Part shown: one piece after another, positions 1 to 8,962 of the stretch
Position numbering within the stretch: position 1 is the first letter of the stretch
Layout of the letters: each line of letters begins with the position of its first letter
Assembly (NCBI RefSeq): GCF_011440375.1
Contig: NZ_JAAOIR010000002.1
Location: forward strand, 558,001 to 622,000
Reading direction: 5' to 3'
Origin: Halorubellus sp. JP-L1
GTDB lineage: Archaea; Halobacteriota; Halobacteria; Halobacteriales; Natrialbaceae
DNA: 64,000 nucleotides
Notes under the pieces: generated by a model
Databases searched by the model: none
What the model saw: the letters and a program-made list of their open reading frames with translations, nothing else
What the model was told of the DNA's origin: nothing
Translations under genes and position numbers: made by a program

Positions 1-76
1 GGCGGCCTGGGGCCAGGCGGATGCTGGTGGAATGGGTACCGGTGGAACCGGCGGCCTGGCGGCCGCCGGATGCTGG
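1..76. repeat. imperfect direct repeat upstream of the cob operon
   Basis: Two 27-base copies, at 1-27 and 50-76, start with ggcggcctgg and end with ggatgctgg. The left end is cut by the window, so more copies could lie upstream. There is no convincing TATA box before the first gene at 121; ttcaag at 91-96 is the best positioned candidate. Confidence 0.45.
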
Positions 77-120
77 CACAGTCAGCAACGTTCAAGTCCA
101 CTTTCGCCGAGTAAACTACA

Positions 121-801
121 GTGGCAGTATCGTTCGACCTGTTCGGGACGCTCGTCGACGTGACTCGCCCCGACGACCCCGCCGAAGCGGTCGCGCGCGA
201 ACTCCGGGAGCGCGACGTCGCGGTCCCCTATGATTGGGGGGCGGCGTACCGCGAGGTGCACGTGGACGCGCCCGAGGGCGCCGAGGTGCCGTTGCCGGCG
301 CACGTCGCTCGCGCGCTGGCGAGCCGTGGCGTCGACGCGCCCGGGAACGCGCCCCGTCGCGCGGTCGTCGCTGCGTTCGACCCCGACGTCACCGTCCGTC
401 CTGGCGCGCGCGAGGCGGTCGCGGCAGCACGCGAGCACGGGCCCGTCGCCGTGTGTTCGAACTGCGCGGTCCCCGGGCTCGTGCGGACGACGCTCGTCCG
501 CGCGGACGTGCGCGAGGAGTTCGACGCGGTCGTCGCGAGCGCGGCCTGCGGGTGGCGCAAACCCGACGCGCGGGTCTTCGAGCGGACCGCGGACGCGCTC
601 GACTGCGACCCCCGAGACCTCGTGCACGTCGGCGACGCGGACGCGGACGCCGGCGTCGAGGACGTCGGCGGGCACTTCGTGGACGTCCGGACGGTTCCGC
701 CGGCCGAGCTCGCCGACGTCGTCGCGTCGTTCGCCGCGAGCGCCGACACCGGAGGCGACGAAGCGAGCACTGACCGGACCGACGAGGGGGGGTCGCGGTG
801 A
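121..801 (+). CDS. HAD-superfamily hydrolase heading the cobalamin operon
   Basis: A 226-residue phosphatase-type HAD protein. Motif I is FDLFGTLVD near residues 5-13 (nucleophile Asp6), motif II is CSN near 119, the motif III lysine is in WRKPDARVF, and motif IV is HVGDADAD. A small alpha-helical cap lies between motifs I and II. The GTG start is directly followed by motif I, which fixes the N-terminus. The stop overlaps the start of cbiB by four bases, so the two are translationally coupled. The seen motifs show a hydrolase; the substrate is inferred only from context. It could be the phosphatase that removes the 5' phosphate of adenosylcobalamin phosphate, since no CobC or CobZ homologue is present in the operon. 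A general sugar or nucleotide phosphatase remains possible. Confidence 0.85.
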   Translation: MAVSFDLFGTLVDVTRPDDPAEAVARELRERDVAVPYDWGAAYREVHVDAPEGAEVPLPAHVARALASRGVDAPGNAPRRAVVAAFDPDVTVRPGAREAVAAAREHGPVAVCSNCAVPGLVRTTLVRADVREEFDAVVASAACGWRKPDARVFERTADALDCDPRDLVHVGDADADAGVEDVGGHFVDVRTVPPAELADVVASFAASADTGGDEASTDRTDEGGSR

Positions 802-1733
802 GCGCGCTCGCGGCGGTCGTCGTGGTCGCGGCGGCGGGCTTGGACGCGGCGGTCGGCGAACCGCCGGATCGCCTGCATCCGGTGGCGTGGTTCGGGCGCG
901 TCGTCGCGCTCGCGGACCGCGAGTGGGAGAACCCCGCGCTCGCGGGCGCGGCGGTCGCGGTCGCGCTCCCGCTCGCGGCGGCCGCGCTCGTCGCCGGCGT
1001 CGTGCTCGCGGTCGGGTACGTGCACGTGGCGCTGTCGGTCGTCGCGGCCGTTTTCGCGCTGTTTACGGCGACGAGCCGCCGGATGCTCCTCGCGCTCGCG
1101 CGGGACGTGGTGGCGGCGAGCGAGACCGACCTCGCCGTGGCGCGCGACGCGCTCCGCGGGCTCGCGGGGCGGGACGCGAGCGCGCTCTCGCCGGCGCAGG
1201 TGCGGTCGGCGGCCGTCGAGTCCGCGGCGGAGAACCTCGCGGACGGCCTCGTCGCGCCCCTGCTCGCGTTCGCACTCGCGCTCCCGTTCGGGGTCGCGGC
1301 CGGGGCGGGCGCGGCGGCGTGGGTGAAGGCCGTGAACACGCTCGACTCGATGCTCGGCTACCCCGGGAAACCCCACGGGACGGCGAGCGCGCGCCTCGAC
1401 GACGCGGTGATGTGGGTGCCGGCGCGGCTATCCGCCGGCCTGCTCGCGTTCGCTGGCGGGCGACCGGGCGCGCTCGCCGCGGCTCGCGAGTGGCTCGCGG
1501 GCGTGCCGTCGCCGAACTCCGGGTGGCCGATGGGGGCGCTCGCCGGGACCGTCGGCGTGCGACTGGAGAAACCCGGCGTCTACGTCCTGAACCCAGAGGA
1601 GCCGCTACCGTCGGCGGCGGTCGCCCGGCGCGCGCTCGCGGTCGTCGACCGCGCCGGCTGGCTCGCGGTCGCGTCCGCGGCGGCGCTCGCGCTCGCGGTG
1701 CCGACGCCACCGGAGGTGCTCGCGCTCCCGTGA
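798..1733 (+). CDS. cbiB: adenosylcobinamide-phosphate synthase CbiB
   Basis: A 311-residue polytopic membrane protein of the CbiB/CobD family, which joins aminopropanol phosphate to adenosylcobyric acid. Recognisable blocks are the N-terminal LDAAVGEPPDRLHPVAWFGR, the central SAAVESAAENLADGLVAPL, the conserved KAVNTLDSMLGY and the C-terminal PSPNSGWPMGALAG. Several Ala/Leu/Val membrane segments separate them. Length is normal for the family. The GTG start overlaps the HAD stop and its own stop overlaps the cobS start. It supplies the cobinamide phosphate used by cobY. Confidence 0.95.
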   Translation: MSALAAVVVVAAAGLDAAVGEPPDRLHPVAWFGRVVALADREWENPALAGAAVAVALPLAAAALVAGVVLAVGYVHVALSVVAAVFALFTATSRRMLLALARDVVAASETDLAVARDALRGLAGRDASALSPAQVRSAAVESAAENLADGLVAPLLAFALALPFGVAAGAGAAAWVKAVNTLDSMLGYPGKPHGTASARLDDAVMWVPARLSAGLLAFAGGRPGALAAAREWLAGVPSPNSGWPMGALAGTVGVRLEKPGVYVLNPEEPLPSAAVARRALAVVDRAGWLAVASAAALALAVPTPPEVLALP

Positions 1734-2590
1734 CGGGCGTCCTCGCGACCGGCGTCCGGGCGTTCGCGGGCGCCCTCGGCACGGGAGTGCGAGCGGTCGC
1801 GGGCGCGCTCGGGTTCCTGACGCGCGTCCCGGTGGGTCGCGACGGGGACGCGTGGGCGGCGTTCGCGGCGCACCCGGCGGCGGCGGTCGTCCCGGGGTAC
1901 GTCGTCGGCGCGCTCGCCGGCGCGGTCCCGGCGCTCGCGCTCGCGTTCGCTCCCGGCGTGCCGGCGGCCTCGGTCGCGCTCGCGTACGTCGTCGGCGTTT
2001 ACGCGCTCGTCGGCATCAACAACCTCGACGGCGTCGCGGACTGCGGGGACGCGATGGTCGTCCACGGCGACGCCGAACGCCGGCGCGACGTGCTCGCGGA
2101 CACGACGACGGGCGTGGGGGCGCTCGCCGCGGTCGCGCTCGTCGTCGCCGGGCTCGCGCTGGGCGCACTCGCGCTCGCCGGCACCGACCCGCTCGTCGCG
2201 TTTGCGGTCGCGCTCGCCGCCGAGGTCGGCGCGCGGACGGGGCTCGCGGCGCTCGCCGCGGTCGGGGATGCACCCCACGACGGCCTCGGGCGCACCATCA
2301 CGGACGGCGTCGGCCCGGGAACGCTCGTCGTCGCGCTCGCGCTCGCCGTACCAGCGCTCGCCGCACCCGCGGTCTCCGTGCCGCTTCTGACTGACAGTTC
2401 GAACGAAGCAGTCGCCGTCGCGGTCGCTGCGCTGGGGGCGTTCGCGGGCGCGCTCGCCGGAACGGGCGCGGTCGGCGCGTGGGCGCAGCGTCGCCTCGGC
2501 GGCCCGAGCGGCGACGTCTTCGGTGCGGCGACCGAGGTGGCGCGCGTCGTCGGCCTCCACGCGGGGGTGATCGCGTGGACGCTCTCGTGA
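1730..2590 (+). CDS. cobS: adenosylcobinamide-GDP ribazoletransferase (cobalamin synthase) CobS
   Basis: A membrane transferase that condenses adenosylcobinamide-GDP with alpha-ribazole phosphate. The signature region is [19 protein letters not shown], with the acidic metal-binding residues near residue 100, and the conserved GFLTRVPVG occurs near the N-terminus. Several hydrophobic segments follow. The open frame extends far upstream, but the GTG overlapping the cbiB stop gives 286 residues, close to family size; the upstream frame is Arg-rich shadow sequence. The 3' end overlaps cobY by 16 bases. Confidence 0.93.
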   Translation: MTGVLATGVRAFAGALGTGVRAVAGALGFLTRVPVGRDGDAWAAFAAHPAAAVVPGYVVGALAGAVPALALAFAPGVPAASVALAYVVGVYALVGINNLDGVADCGDAMVVHGDAERRRDVLADTTTGVGALAAVALVVAGLALGALALAGTDPLVAFAVALAAEVGARTGLAALAAVGDAPHDGLGRTITDGVGPGTLVVALALAVPALAAPAVSVPLLTDSSNEAVAVAVAALGAFAGALAGTGAVGAWAQRRLGGPSGDVFGAATEVARVVGLHAGVIAWTLS

Positions 2591-3225
2591 TGTGCGGCGG
2601 CGCGGGCACGCGCCTGGACGTCGACGTCGAGAAGCCGCTGTTCGAGGTCCGGGGGCGGGCGATGGTCGACCGCGTCGTGGACGCGCTCGACGCCGCGGAC
2701 GCAGTCGGGGGCGTGTACGCGGCGGTGTCGCCGCGGACGCCCGCGACCCGCGAGCACCTCGCCGCGCGCGACGACGTCGCGGTCGTCGACACGCCCGGCG
2801 ACGGCTACGTCGCGGACCTCGACCGCGCGCTCGACGCCGTCGGACGGCCCGCGGTGACCGTCGCCGCGGACCTCCCGCTGCTCGCGCCCGAGCACGTCCG
2901 GCGGGCGCTCGACGCCCGCGACCGGGCTGGACGCGAGCGTGCCGACCGCCAGCACGACGTAGCCGCCGACGCGGACGCACCGAACGCCTCGCTGTCGGTG
3001 TGCGTCCCGGTCGCGCTCAAGGAGCGACTCGGGGCGAGCGTCGACTCCTCCGTCGACGGCCTCGCACCGACGGGTTTGAACGTCGTCGACACCGGAGGAG
3101 ACACAATGCATACGACCTACGACGCTCGACTGGCCGTGAACGTGAACAGGCTCGCAGACGCCGACCTCGCCGCTGCGCTCGCGGGGCCGGACGAGACGTC
3201 GTCGCGCACGGAGGGCGAGCGATGA
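2575..3225 (+). CDS. cobY: adenosylcobinamide-phosphate guanylyltransferase CobY
   Basis: A GTP-dependent nucleotidyltransferase (216 residues), the archaeal non-orthologous replacement of bacterial CobU. The N-terminus [20 protein letters not shown] carries the G-rich nucleotide-binding loop and the conserved Lys of the MobA/CobY fold; [10 protein letters not shown] is the metal-binding Asp region; a family-typical [10 protein letters not shown] lies near the C-terminus. The GTG start lies inside the cobS 3' end; an internal ATG at 2590 is also possible but would cut the first strand. It makes adenosylcobinamide-GDP, the substrate of CobS. Confidence 0.93.
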   Translation: MDALVMCGGAGTRLDVDVEKPLFEVRGRAMVDRVVDALDAADAVGGVYAAVSPRTPATREHLAARDDVAVVDTPGDGYVADLDRALDAVGRPAVTVAADLPLLAPEHVRRALDARDRAGRERADRQHDVAADADAPNASLSVCVPVALKERLGASVDSSVDGLAPTGLNVVDTGGDTMHTTYDARLAVNVNRLADADLAAALAGPDETSSRTEGER

Positions 3226-4208
3226 GGGTCGTCCTCGCGGCGGGGTCGACGGAGACCGCGCGCATCGAGGGGCTCAGTGCCGCGGGCGCGGACGCGGAGG
3301 CGATGGCGCACACGCCGGGTGCGGACGCGGAAATCCTCGCGTACGGGGATGTCGTTCGCGCGCCGTCGGTGCCGGTGTCGCCGACGGGGACGCCGACGCC
3401 GGCGGTCGTGACGCGCGCCGCGCGCGAGGTCCTCGGGTTCGACGCGACGGTCGTCGACGCCGGCCTCGTGGAACCGACGGGCGCGCCGACCGTGACCGTC
3501 GGTGCGCGCGCCGGTGGAGACATCCGGGAGGCCGACCCGGTGTCGACGGCCCCAGGCGCGTACGCGGCGAGCATCCGACTCGGGCGTTCGCTCCCCGACG
3601 ACCACCTCGTGCTCGCCGAGACCGTCCCGGGCGGGACGACGACCGCGCTCGGCGTCCTCCGGGCACTCGGTGAGGACGTCTCGGTGTCGTCGTCGCTCCC
3701 GACGAACCCCATCGAACGCAAGCGCGAGGTCGTCGCCGAGGGTCTCGCGGCGAGCGGGCTCGACGCCGGGGACTGCGAGGGCGACCCGCGCGCGGCGGTG
3801 CGGCGGATGGGCGACCCGGTGCTCGCGACGCTCGCGGGCGTCGCGACTGGCGCGCTCGACGCCGGGAAGCGCGTGACGCTCGCGGGCGGCAGTCAGCAGC
3901 TCGCGGTCGCCGCGCTCGTCCGCCACGGCGGCGCGACCGGGCCACTGGACGTGGCGACGACGAGCTACGTCGCGGACGACGACGGCGTCGCGTTCCGCGA
4001 GACCGCTCGTCACTTCGACTGCGAGCCGACCGTGACCGACCCGCAGTTCGACCGCGCGCACGTCGGCTTCGGCGGGTACGTCGGCGGCGAGGCGAAGGAG
4101 GGCGTCGGCATGGGTGGCGCGCTCGCGCTCGCGACGGAGACCGGCGACCTCGCCGCGGTCCGCGAGCGCTCCCTCGCCGTCTACGACCGCCTGACGGAGG
4201 GCGAATGA
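3222..4208 (+). CDS. cobT: archaeal CobT, nicotinate-nucleotide:dimethylbenzimidazole phosphoribosyltransferase family
   Basis: A 328-residue protein of the archaeal CobT branch (TIGR00303/UPF0284 type), expected to activate the lower-ligand base as alpha-ribazole phosphate for CobS. Seen features are [19 protein letters not shown] at the N-terminus, the [15 protein letters not shown] segment, [14 protein letters not shown], and a Gly-rich [19 protein letters not shown] close to the C-terminus. It begins with an ATG that overlaps the cobY stop by four bases, giving strict translational coupling. Confidence 0.9.
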   Translation: MRVVLAAGSTETARIEGLSAAGADAEAMAHTPGADAEILAYGDVVRAPSVPVSPTGTPTPAVVTRAAREVLGFDATVVDAGLVEPTGAPTVTVGARAGGDIREADPVSTAPGAYAASIRLGRSLPDDHLVLAETVPGGTTTALGVLRALGEDVSVSSSLPTNPIERKREVVAEGLAASGLDAGDCEGDPRAAVRRMGDPVLATLAGVATGALDAGKRVTLAGGSQQLAVAALVRHGGATGPLDVATTSYVADDDGVAFRETARHFDCEPTVTDPQFDRAHVGFGGYVGGEAKEGVGMGGALALATETGDLAAVRERSLAVYDRLTEGE

Positions 4209-4238
4209 GGGGGTCGCGACTGCGCTCTGGAGAGGTGC

Positions 4239-5315
4239 GTGCGCGTGCTCCCTGAGGCGGTCGACGACGCCGAACGCGTCCCCCACGGCGGGACCGGGGA
4301 CCGCGACCTCCTGGAGTTCTCCGCGAACGTCAACCCCGAGCGGCCCGACGGCGTCCGCGCGACGTACGCGGACGCGCTCGACGGAGCCGACCGGTACCCG
4401 GACGACGACTACCCCGCGTTCCGCGCGGCCGCCGCGGCGTACGCGAGTCGCGCGTCCGAGCGCGACGTCGAACCCGCCGATGTCGTGCCGACGCCCGGCG
4501 GGCTCGCCGCCATCCGGCTCGCGATCGCGACGACCGTCGAACCCGGCGACCGGGTCGTCGTTCCCACGCCGTCGTTCGGCGAGTACGTTCGCGAGGTCGA
4601 CCTCGCGGGCGCCAGCGCCGAGTTCGTCCCGTACCGGGAGGTCGTCGACCTGGACGCCTCGGCCCTGGCGTCGGTCGCGCTGGTGATCGCGTGCAACCCG
4701 AACAATCCGACGGGGGACGCGTACGACGCGGACGCGCTCCGCGCGCTCGCCGCTCGCTGCCGGGATGCGGACACCGTCTTGCTCGTCGACGAGGCGTTCC
4801 TCGGATTCGCCGCGGAGCCGTCGCTCGCGGGCGAACCGGGCGTGATCGTCGCGCGTTCGCTCACGAAGCTGTTCGGGCTCCCGGGCCTGCGCGCGGGGTT
4901 CGCGGTCGCGACCGGACGCGAGCGCGACCGGCTGGCGACGGCCCGTCGCGCGTGGAACCTGGGCGCGCCCGCGGCGGCTGTCGGCGCACACTGCCTGCGC
5001 GACCGCGCGTTCGTCGCCGCGACCCGCGAGCGCGTCGCCGCCGAGCGCGAGCGCATCGTGGACGGTCTCCCCAGGGGCGTCGACGCGGTCGCCGCGGAAG
5101 CTGGTCGCGACGGCGTCGCACCGTTCGTCCTGCTCGACGTCGACGCGACGGGGCTCGCGGCCGACGCGGTCGTCGCCGGCTGCCTCGAGCGCGGCGTCGC
5201 GGTCCGGGACGCGACGACGTTCCGTGGCCTGGACTCGCACGTCCGCGTCGCCGTCCGTACCCCCGACGAGAACGACGAACTCCTGTCCGTGCTCGCGGCG
5301 GTGGTCGAGTCGTGA
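4239..5315 (+). CDS. cobD: threonine-phosphate decarboxylase CobD (PLP aminotransferase fold)
   Basis: A fold-type I PLP enzyme of 358 residues, related to HisC, that makes aminopropanol phosphate for CbiB. Seen are the N-terminal EFSANVNPERPDGV, the cofactor-binding CNPNNPTGD, LLVDEAFLGF with the ring-stacking Asp, and SLTKLFGLPGLRAGF with the Schiff-base Lys near residue 210, followed by the conserved phosphate-binding Arg. A histidinol-phosphate aminotransferase is the main alternative, but the cob context decides. A 30-base gap separates it from cobT and it overlaps cbiZ. Confidence 0.9.
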   Translation: MRVLPEAVDDAERVPHGGTGDRDLLEFSANVNPERPDGVRATYADALDGADRYPDDDYPAFRAAAAAYASRASERDVEPADVVPTPGGLAAIRLAIATTVEPGDRVVVPTPSFGEYVREVDLAGASAEFVPYREVVDLDASALASVALVIACNPNNPTGDAYDADALRALAARCRDADTVLLVDEAFLGFAAEPSLAGEPGVIVARSLTKLFGLPGLRAGFAVATGRERDRLATARRAWNLGAPAAAVGAHCLRDRAFVAATRERVAAERERIVDGLPRGVDAVAAEAGRDGVAPFVLLDVDATGLAADAVVAGCLERGVAVRDATTFRGLDSHVRVAVRTPDENDELLSVLAAVVES

Positions 5316-6112
5316 CCGGCGAGGAGCCCTCCGCGGAGTCGCCGCTGTTCGACGCGGCGATCCGCGACGATGACGTCCTCGAACTCGCACGCCAGGATAC
5401 GACGTGGCTGTCGACGGGCTGGCGCGGCGGGCGGACGACGGCGGACGCGGCGTACTGCCTGACGGTCCCCGAGGGCTGGGCGTGCGAGGACCTCGCGTGG
5501 TTCGTCGACGATCGACTCCGCGAGCGCGACGTCGACCCCGAGCGGGTCGCGGCAGCGGCCGGCGGGGACGCGCCCGTGCTCCTCACTGGCGTCGCGATGC
5601 GCCACGCACGCGGCGCGCGCCTCGGCCCGGTGGAGGCGTACGCGACCGCGGGCGTCTCGAACCCGGCGGCGCTCCCCACGGAGCCCGACGCGCTCCGGGA
5701 ACCAGCCGTCGCGAACGGCGGGGACGGCGAGCGAGACGACGGCCTGCCGGACGGCGAGTACGTGCCGGGGACGGTGAACGTCGTCGTCGGCACGACCCGC
5801 GACCTGGCGCCGGGGGCGCTCGCGAACCTCGTCGCGGTCGCGGCGGAGGCGCGCGCGACCACGCTCCTCGACCGCGTCGGATTTCCAGGGACGACGAGCG
5901 ACGCGGTCGTCGCCGCGTGCGACCCCGACGGCGACCCGGCGGCGTTCTCCGGGAGCGCGACCCGCGTCGGCGCCGCGGCACGCGCCTGCGTCCGGGAGGC
6001 CGTCGGCGCCGCGCTCGACGCGCGCTACCACGAGGACGACCCGCCGGCGTCGGTCGACGACGCCCGGTACGGGGTCCGAAACGACTCCAAAGCAATCGTC
6101 TTCGAGCCCTGA
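5312..6112 (+). CDS. cbiZ: adenosylcobinamide amidohydrolase CbiZ
   Basis: A CbiZ-family salvage enzyme (266 residues) that cleaves the aminopropanol arm of adenosylcobinamide to give adenosylcobyric acid, which CbiB can use again. Family blocks visible are DTTWLSTGWRGGRTTADAA, VLLTGVAMRHARGARLGPVEAYATAGVSNP in two pieces, PGTVNVVVGT and the GFPGTTSDAVVAAC segment. The GTG start overlaps the cobD stop. It is the last gene of the operon; a T-rich tract follows about 50 bases downstream. Confidence 0.9.
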   Translation: MTGEEPSAESPLFDAAIRDDDVLELARQDTTWLSTGWRGGRTTADAAYCLTVPEGWACEDLAWFVDDRLRERDVDPERVAAAAGGDAPVLLTGVAMRHARGARLGPVEAYATAGVSNPAALPTEPDALREPAVANGGDGERDDGLPDGEYVPGTVNVVVGTTRDLAPGALANLVAVAAEARATTLLDRVGFPGTTSDAVVAACDPDGDPAAFSGSATRVGAAARACVREAVGAALDARYHEDDPPASVDDARYGVRNDSKAIVFEP

Positions 6113-6154
6113 ACGGGGCGAGTGCGGTGCGTCGGTTCGCGAGCGAGTGGGCGC

Positions 6155-6172
6155 GCGGCTCTTTTTTCAGAA
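6155..6172 (+). terminator. T-rich terminator after the cobalamin operon
   Basis: A gctcttttttcagaagagc element, about 45 bases past the cbiZ stop, combines a six-T run with a short inverted repeat (gctctt and aagagc). Archaeal termination at T-runs by FttA is established; its use here is inferred. Confidence 0.5.
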
Positions 6173-6268
6173 GAGCGAGGGACCGAACCCGGCGAGGGCG
6201 TCCTGGCAGTCGTCGAGGCTCCGCGAGTCGACGACGTTGCCGAGGACGACGAAGCGGCGCGCTGGCAT
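6167..6268 (-). pseudogene. 33-codon fragment resembling the N-terminus of a SatD-like protein
   Basis: The reverse-strand frame starts MPARRFVVLGNVVDSRSLDD and stops after 33 residues. The pattern of a hydrophobic strand followed by G-x-V-V-D-S-R is like the start of SatD/haloarchaeal regulatory proteins, which are normally over 200 residues. Only about 50 bases remain before cbiZ, so the rest of the gene is gone. It could equally be a chance frame; support is the similarity of one motif only. Confidence 0.25.
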
Positions 6269-6615
6269 CGTCCCTGGACTCAAACGCGAACGGGTCAAAA
6301 CTCGTCCTTCAACTCTGAAGTGTTGACAGCTGATACAGTTGCAGTGTCGGCTCGCCGACCCGCCGTCGGATTGCCATTCGCGACTTGCGTCGCGGATATC
6401 CGTCGGTTGATTTTCCACCCCCTGGCCACAAACTATACGTGAGGCCGCGGTGAGAGATACGGTAGTCGAGGGGTGGACTCTCGACGTGTCACGCGCTCCG
6501 GTCCGAGTGGCCGACTGCTCTCCCCTTCGTCGGCGCACTCGGTGGCCCCGTGGGTGGGGTCGTCGTTTCTTTCGAACACCGAAACCGCTTAGAAACTCCG
6601 TCGGGTAGGTGTCGT

Positions 6616-7392
6616 ATGGTCGAAGCCATCGCCGTCGCGAGCGGGAAGGGCGGCACCGGGAAGACGACCGCCACGCTCGCGCTCGGGATGGCGCTCGCCG
6701 ACGACGGGCACGACGTCACGGTCGTCGACGCCGACACCGGCCTCGCGAACCTCCTCTTCCACGCCGGCCTCGACGACGCGCCGACGACGCTCCACGACCT
6801 CCTCGTCGGTGACGACGACGTCGCCGTCGCCGACGCCACCTACGACCGCTTCGGGATGGCCGTCGTCCCCTGCGGCACCGACCTCGCGGCGTTCGAGGCC
6901 GCCGATCCCGACCGGCTCGCCGACGTCGTCGAGGAACTCGCCGGCGACACCGACGTCCTCCTCCTGGACTCGCCCGCGGCACTCGGCTCGAAGTCCGCCG
7001 TCCTCCCCGTCGTGCTCGCCGACCGCATCGTGGTCGTCCTCCAGCCGACGATCCCCGCGCTCAGCGACGGCCTGAAGGTCCACGAGTACGCGCAAGCGTA
7101 CGGTACCGACACCGCGGGCGTCCTCTACAATCGCGTGCACGACCCCGGGGACGTCGACGGCGTCCGCGAGCAGACCGAGCGGTACTTCGACGCGCCCGTG
7201 CTCGGGAGCGTCCCCGCCGCCGACGCCGTCCGCGAAGCGAGGGCGGCGGGCGAACCGCTGCTCGCGCACGCGCCGTCGTCGCCGGCCGCGGCCGCGTTCC
7301 GCGACGCCGCCGCCGCGATCGACCTCGCGGACGGCGACGAGGACGCGGTCGCCGACCGGTTCGCGAGCGCGGTCGTCCCCGACCGGCCATGA
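6616..7392 (+). CDS. MinD/ParA-family P-loop ATPase
   Basis: A 258-residue deviant Walker A ATPase. It begins MVEAIAVASGKGGTGKTTAT with the KGGTGKTT signature, has the Mrp/MinD VDADTGLANLLF block (switch region) and LLLDSPAALG as Walker B. Haloarchaea have several MinD paralogues; some position archaella or chemosensory arrays, others have unknown roles. The C-terminus is Ala/Asp-rich and lacks an obvious MinD-type amphipathic membrane helix. The ATG has a TATA-like sequence about 25 bases upstream. It overlaps the next gene by four bases, so the two products probably work together. Confidence 0.9.
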   Translation: MVEAIAVASGKGGTGKTTATLALGMALADDGHDVTVVDADTGLANLLFHAGLDDAPTTLHDLLVGDDDVAVADATYDRFGMAVVPCGTDLAAFEAADPDRLADVVEELAGDTDVLLLDSPAALGSKSAVLPVVLADRIVVVLQPTIPALSDGLKVHEYAQAYGTDTAGVLYNRVHDPGDVDGVREQTERYFDAPVLGSVPAADAVREARAAGEPLLAHAPSSPAAAAFRDAAAAIDLADGDEDAVADRFASAVVPDRP

Positions 7393-7934
7393 AGCTCCCG
7401 CGCGGCGACCTCGTCGCGTCCCGCGTCGTCGACGACCACGCGGACGCGCTCGCGGACGCCCTCGACGAGACGCTCTCGGGGTACGTCGTCCTGGAGCCGA
7501 GCGCGACCCTCTTGCTCGGCGACGACGGTGCGGGCGTGCTCACCGTCCGCGACGGCGTCCCCGTCCTCGCCTCGCACACCGGCACCGGGAGCGGCGGCGC
7601 GAGCGCGCTCGCGGACCTCGCCGGCCCCGGCCCGGTGCAGGTCGAGTACCGCGCGGTCGACGCCGACGCGCTCGCGGGCGTCCACGACGCGGACGGCGTC
7701 GACGCGCTCGCGGTCCCGCCCGGCGAACCGGCGCGCGTCCTCGCGGGCGACGACGCCCTCGCCGACCGCACCCGGGACCGCGCCGACCCCGACCATCCCG
7801 GTCGCGACCGCGAAGCGGACCCGCTCGCCGCGTTCCTCGACGACCCCGAGCGCGTCGAGGCGCTCCGCGAGGACGCCCGCGCGGAGGCCGAACGCCGCGC
7901 CGAGGAGTGGGGGTTCGCCGACGAACTCTCCTGA
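7389..7934 (+). CDS. uncharacterised haloarchaeal protein coupled to the MinD-like ATPase
   Basis: A 181-residue acidic protein that I do not recognise as any characterised family. It has an alternating strand/loop N-terminal half (for example VVLEPSATLLLGDDGAGVL) that looks like a small beta-rich domain, and a C-terminal charged helix ending RAEERAEEWGFADELS-like. No cysteine motif, signal peptide or membrane segment is present. The ATG overlaps the stop of the MinD-like gene, implying a functional partnership, perhaps as cargo or activator of the ATPase; this is inference from position only. Confidence 0.8.
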   Translation: MKLPRGDLVASRVVDDHADALADALDETLSGYVVLEPSATLLLGDDGAGVLTVRDGVPVLASHTGTGSGGASALADLAGPGPVQVEYRAVDADALAGVHDADGVDALAVPPGEPARVLAGDDALADRTRDRADPDHPGRDREADPLAAFLDDPERVEALREDARAEAERRAEEWGFADELS

Positions 7935-8058
7935 CGGCCGAGCACGCGACCACGCGAGCAAGCGACCGCGCGACGAGCGAACCGAGGCGCGCGCGAACGG
8001 CTTCGGAAGGGGAACCGGCGGCAAGCTACTTGTGGATTCGTCGCGTTGCTCGGAGCGA

Positions 8059-8820
8059 ATGCACCTGGCGGCGTTCGTGGACGACCTCGAGGCGCCCGAA
8101 GTATCGCTGACGGTCGTGAACGTCGACGGCGTCGGGAGCGAGCACGTCGCCGGGATGTTCGAGGACCTCTTCGAACGCCAGTCCGTCGCCGTCGAGACAG
8201 TCGTCGATGCGGCGCGAGACGAGAACCTCGTGCTCCTGGAGCGAGACGGCGAGCGCGTCGCCGAGTCCGCGCTCGCCGACGTCGGGAACGCCGTCCTGTT
8301 CGTGAACTCGGACGTCTACATCTCGGGGTCGCGCGAACTCGCCGAGGTGGAGACGCCCGCGGTCCTCGCGGCCCTGACGGACGTCCCGTTCCGGGCGACG
8401 GGGTATCCGTCGACGCGCAAAGAGAAGTTCCTCCTCGTCGAGATCTCGCGGTTCATCGAGGCGCGCGCGTACCGCGAGGGCGCCGGTCGCCTGCACTCGG
8501 GGTTCCAGCGACTCTCTCGCATCGACGACGAGAAGGGCACGCAGACGGTGTACGAGACGCTCGCGGCGACGGACGTCGACACGCACGTGTACGGGGCCGG
8601 GGACTGGACGCCATCGGGGTCGCTGTCGGCGCACTCCGGCCACCCGGACCTGAACGAGGTGTGGTTCGTCGTGTACGTCCCGCCCGAGGGCGCCGAGACC
8701 GATCACGCGGCGCTCGTCTGCGTCGAGACCGACGCGGGTCACTGGCGGGGATTCTGGACGTTCGACGCCGAGCGCGTGCGGCCGATCGAGTCGTTCGTCG
8801 TCGACGAGTACCAGTCCTGA
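8059..8820 (+). CDS. DICT-domain sensory protein
   Basis: A 253-residue soluble protein that matches the haloarchaeal DICT domain type, a predicted sensory domain first noted in diguanylate cyclases and two-component proteins and linked to light responses. Visible conserved parts include the FVNSDVYISGSRELAEVETP segment, RATGYPSTRKEKFLLVEISR, LSRIDDEKGTQTVYETLA, and a C-terminal VYGAGDW...ETDAGHWRGFWTFD region rich in Trp. No DNA-binding domain is present. gctacttgtgg lies about 27 bases before the ATG. Only 25 bases separate it from the longest form of the LOV kinase frame, so they are likely co-expressed. Confidence 0.8.
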   Translation: MHLAAFVDDLEAPEVSLTVVNVDGVGSEHVAGMFEDLFERQSVAVETVVDAARDENLVLLERDGERVAESALADVGNAVLFVNSDVYISGSRELAEVETPAVLAALTDVPFRATGYPSTRKEKFLLVEISRFIEARAYREGAGRLHSGFQRLSRIDDEKGTQTVYETLAATDVDTHVYGAGDWTPSGSLSAHSGHPDLNEVWFVVYVPPEGAETDHAALVCVETDAGHWRGFWTFDAERVRPIESFVVDEYQS

Positions 8821-8962
8821 GAGGCGGCGGCGGACGACTGCTGCCGTGGTCATCGAACGACTACCGCCGGACTCGCGAATCGAACGTAGCGCCGATAGCC
8901 GAAGCGCATTACTTGGCCGAGCGCGTTCGGCGGAACGTGATACCGATCGGTCGGCCGACGAC

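Larger units (their letters stand above)
6113..6615. other. intergenic region between cbiZ and the MinD-like gene
   Basis: Contains the T-tract terminator of the cob operon, a short reverse-strand coding fragment, and from about 6290 to 6440 a stretch with noticeably more A+T than the flanking genes (for example aaactatacg at 6430). No complete gene is visible. cgcttagaaactcc at about 6586-6600 is the likely TATA region of the MinD-like gene, 25 or so bases before its ATG. Confidence 0.6.

Noticed and set aside
230-1729. Upstream extension of the cobS frame
   Set aside because: The open frame reaches back into the HAD gene but is Arg/Gly-rich shadow sequence; the GTG overlapping the cbiB stop gives the family length.
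8846-8962. Longer N-terminus of the LOV kinase from the ATG at 8846
   Set aside because: The extra 39 residues are Arg-rich and unlike the acidic remainder, and a tacttg-type promoter element lies inside them; kept only as an alternative start.
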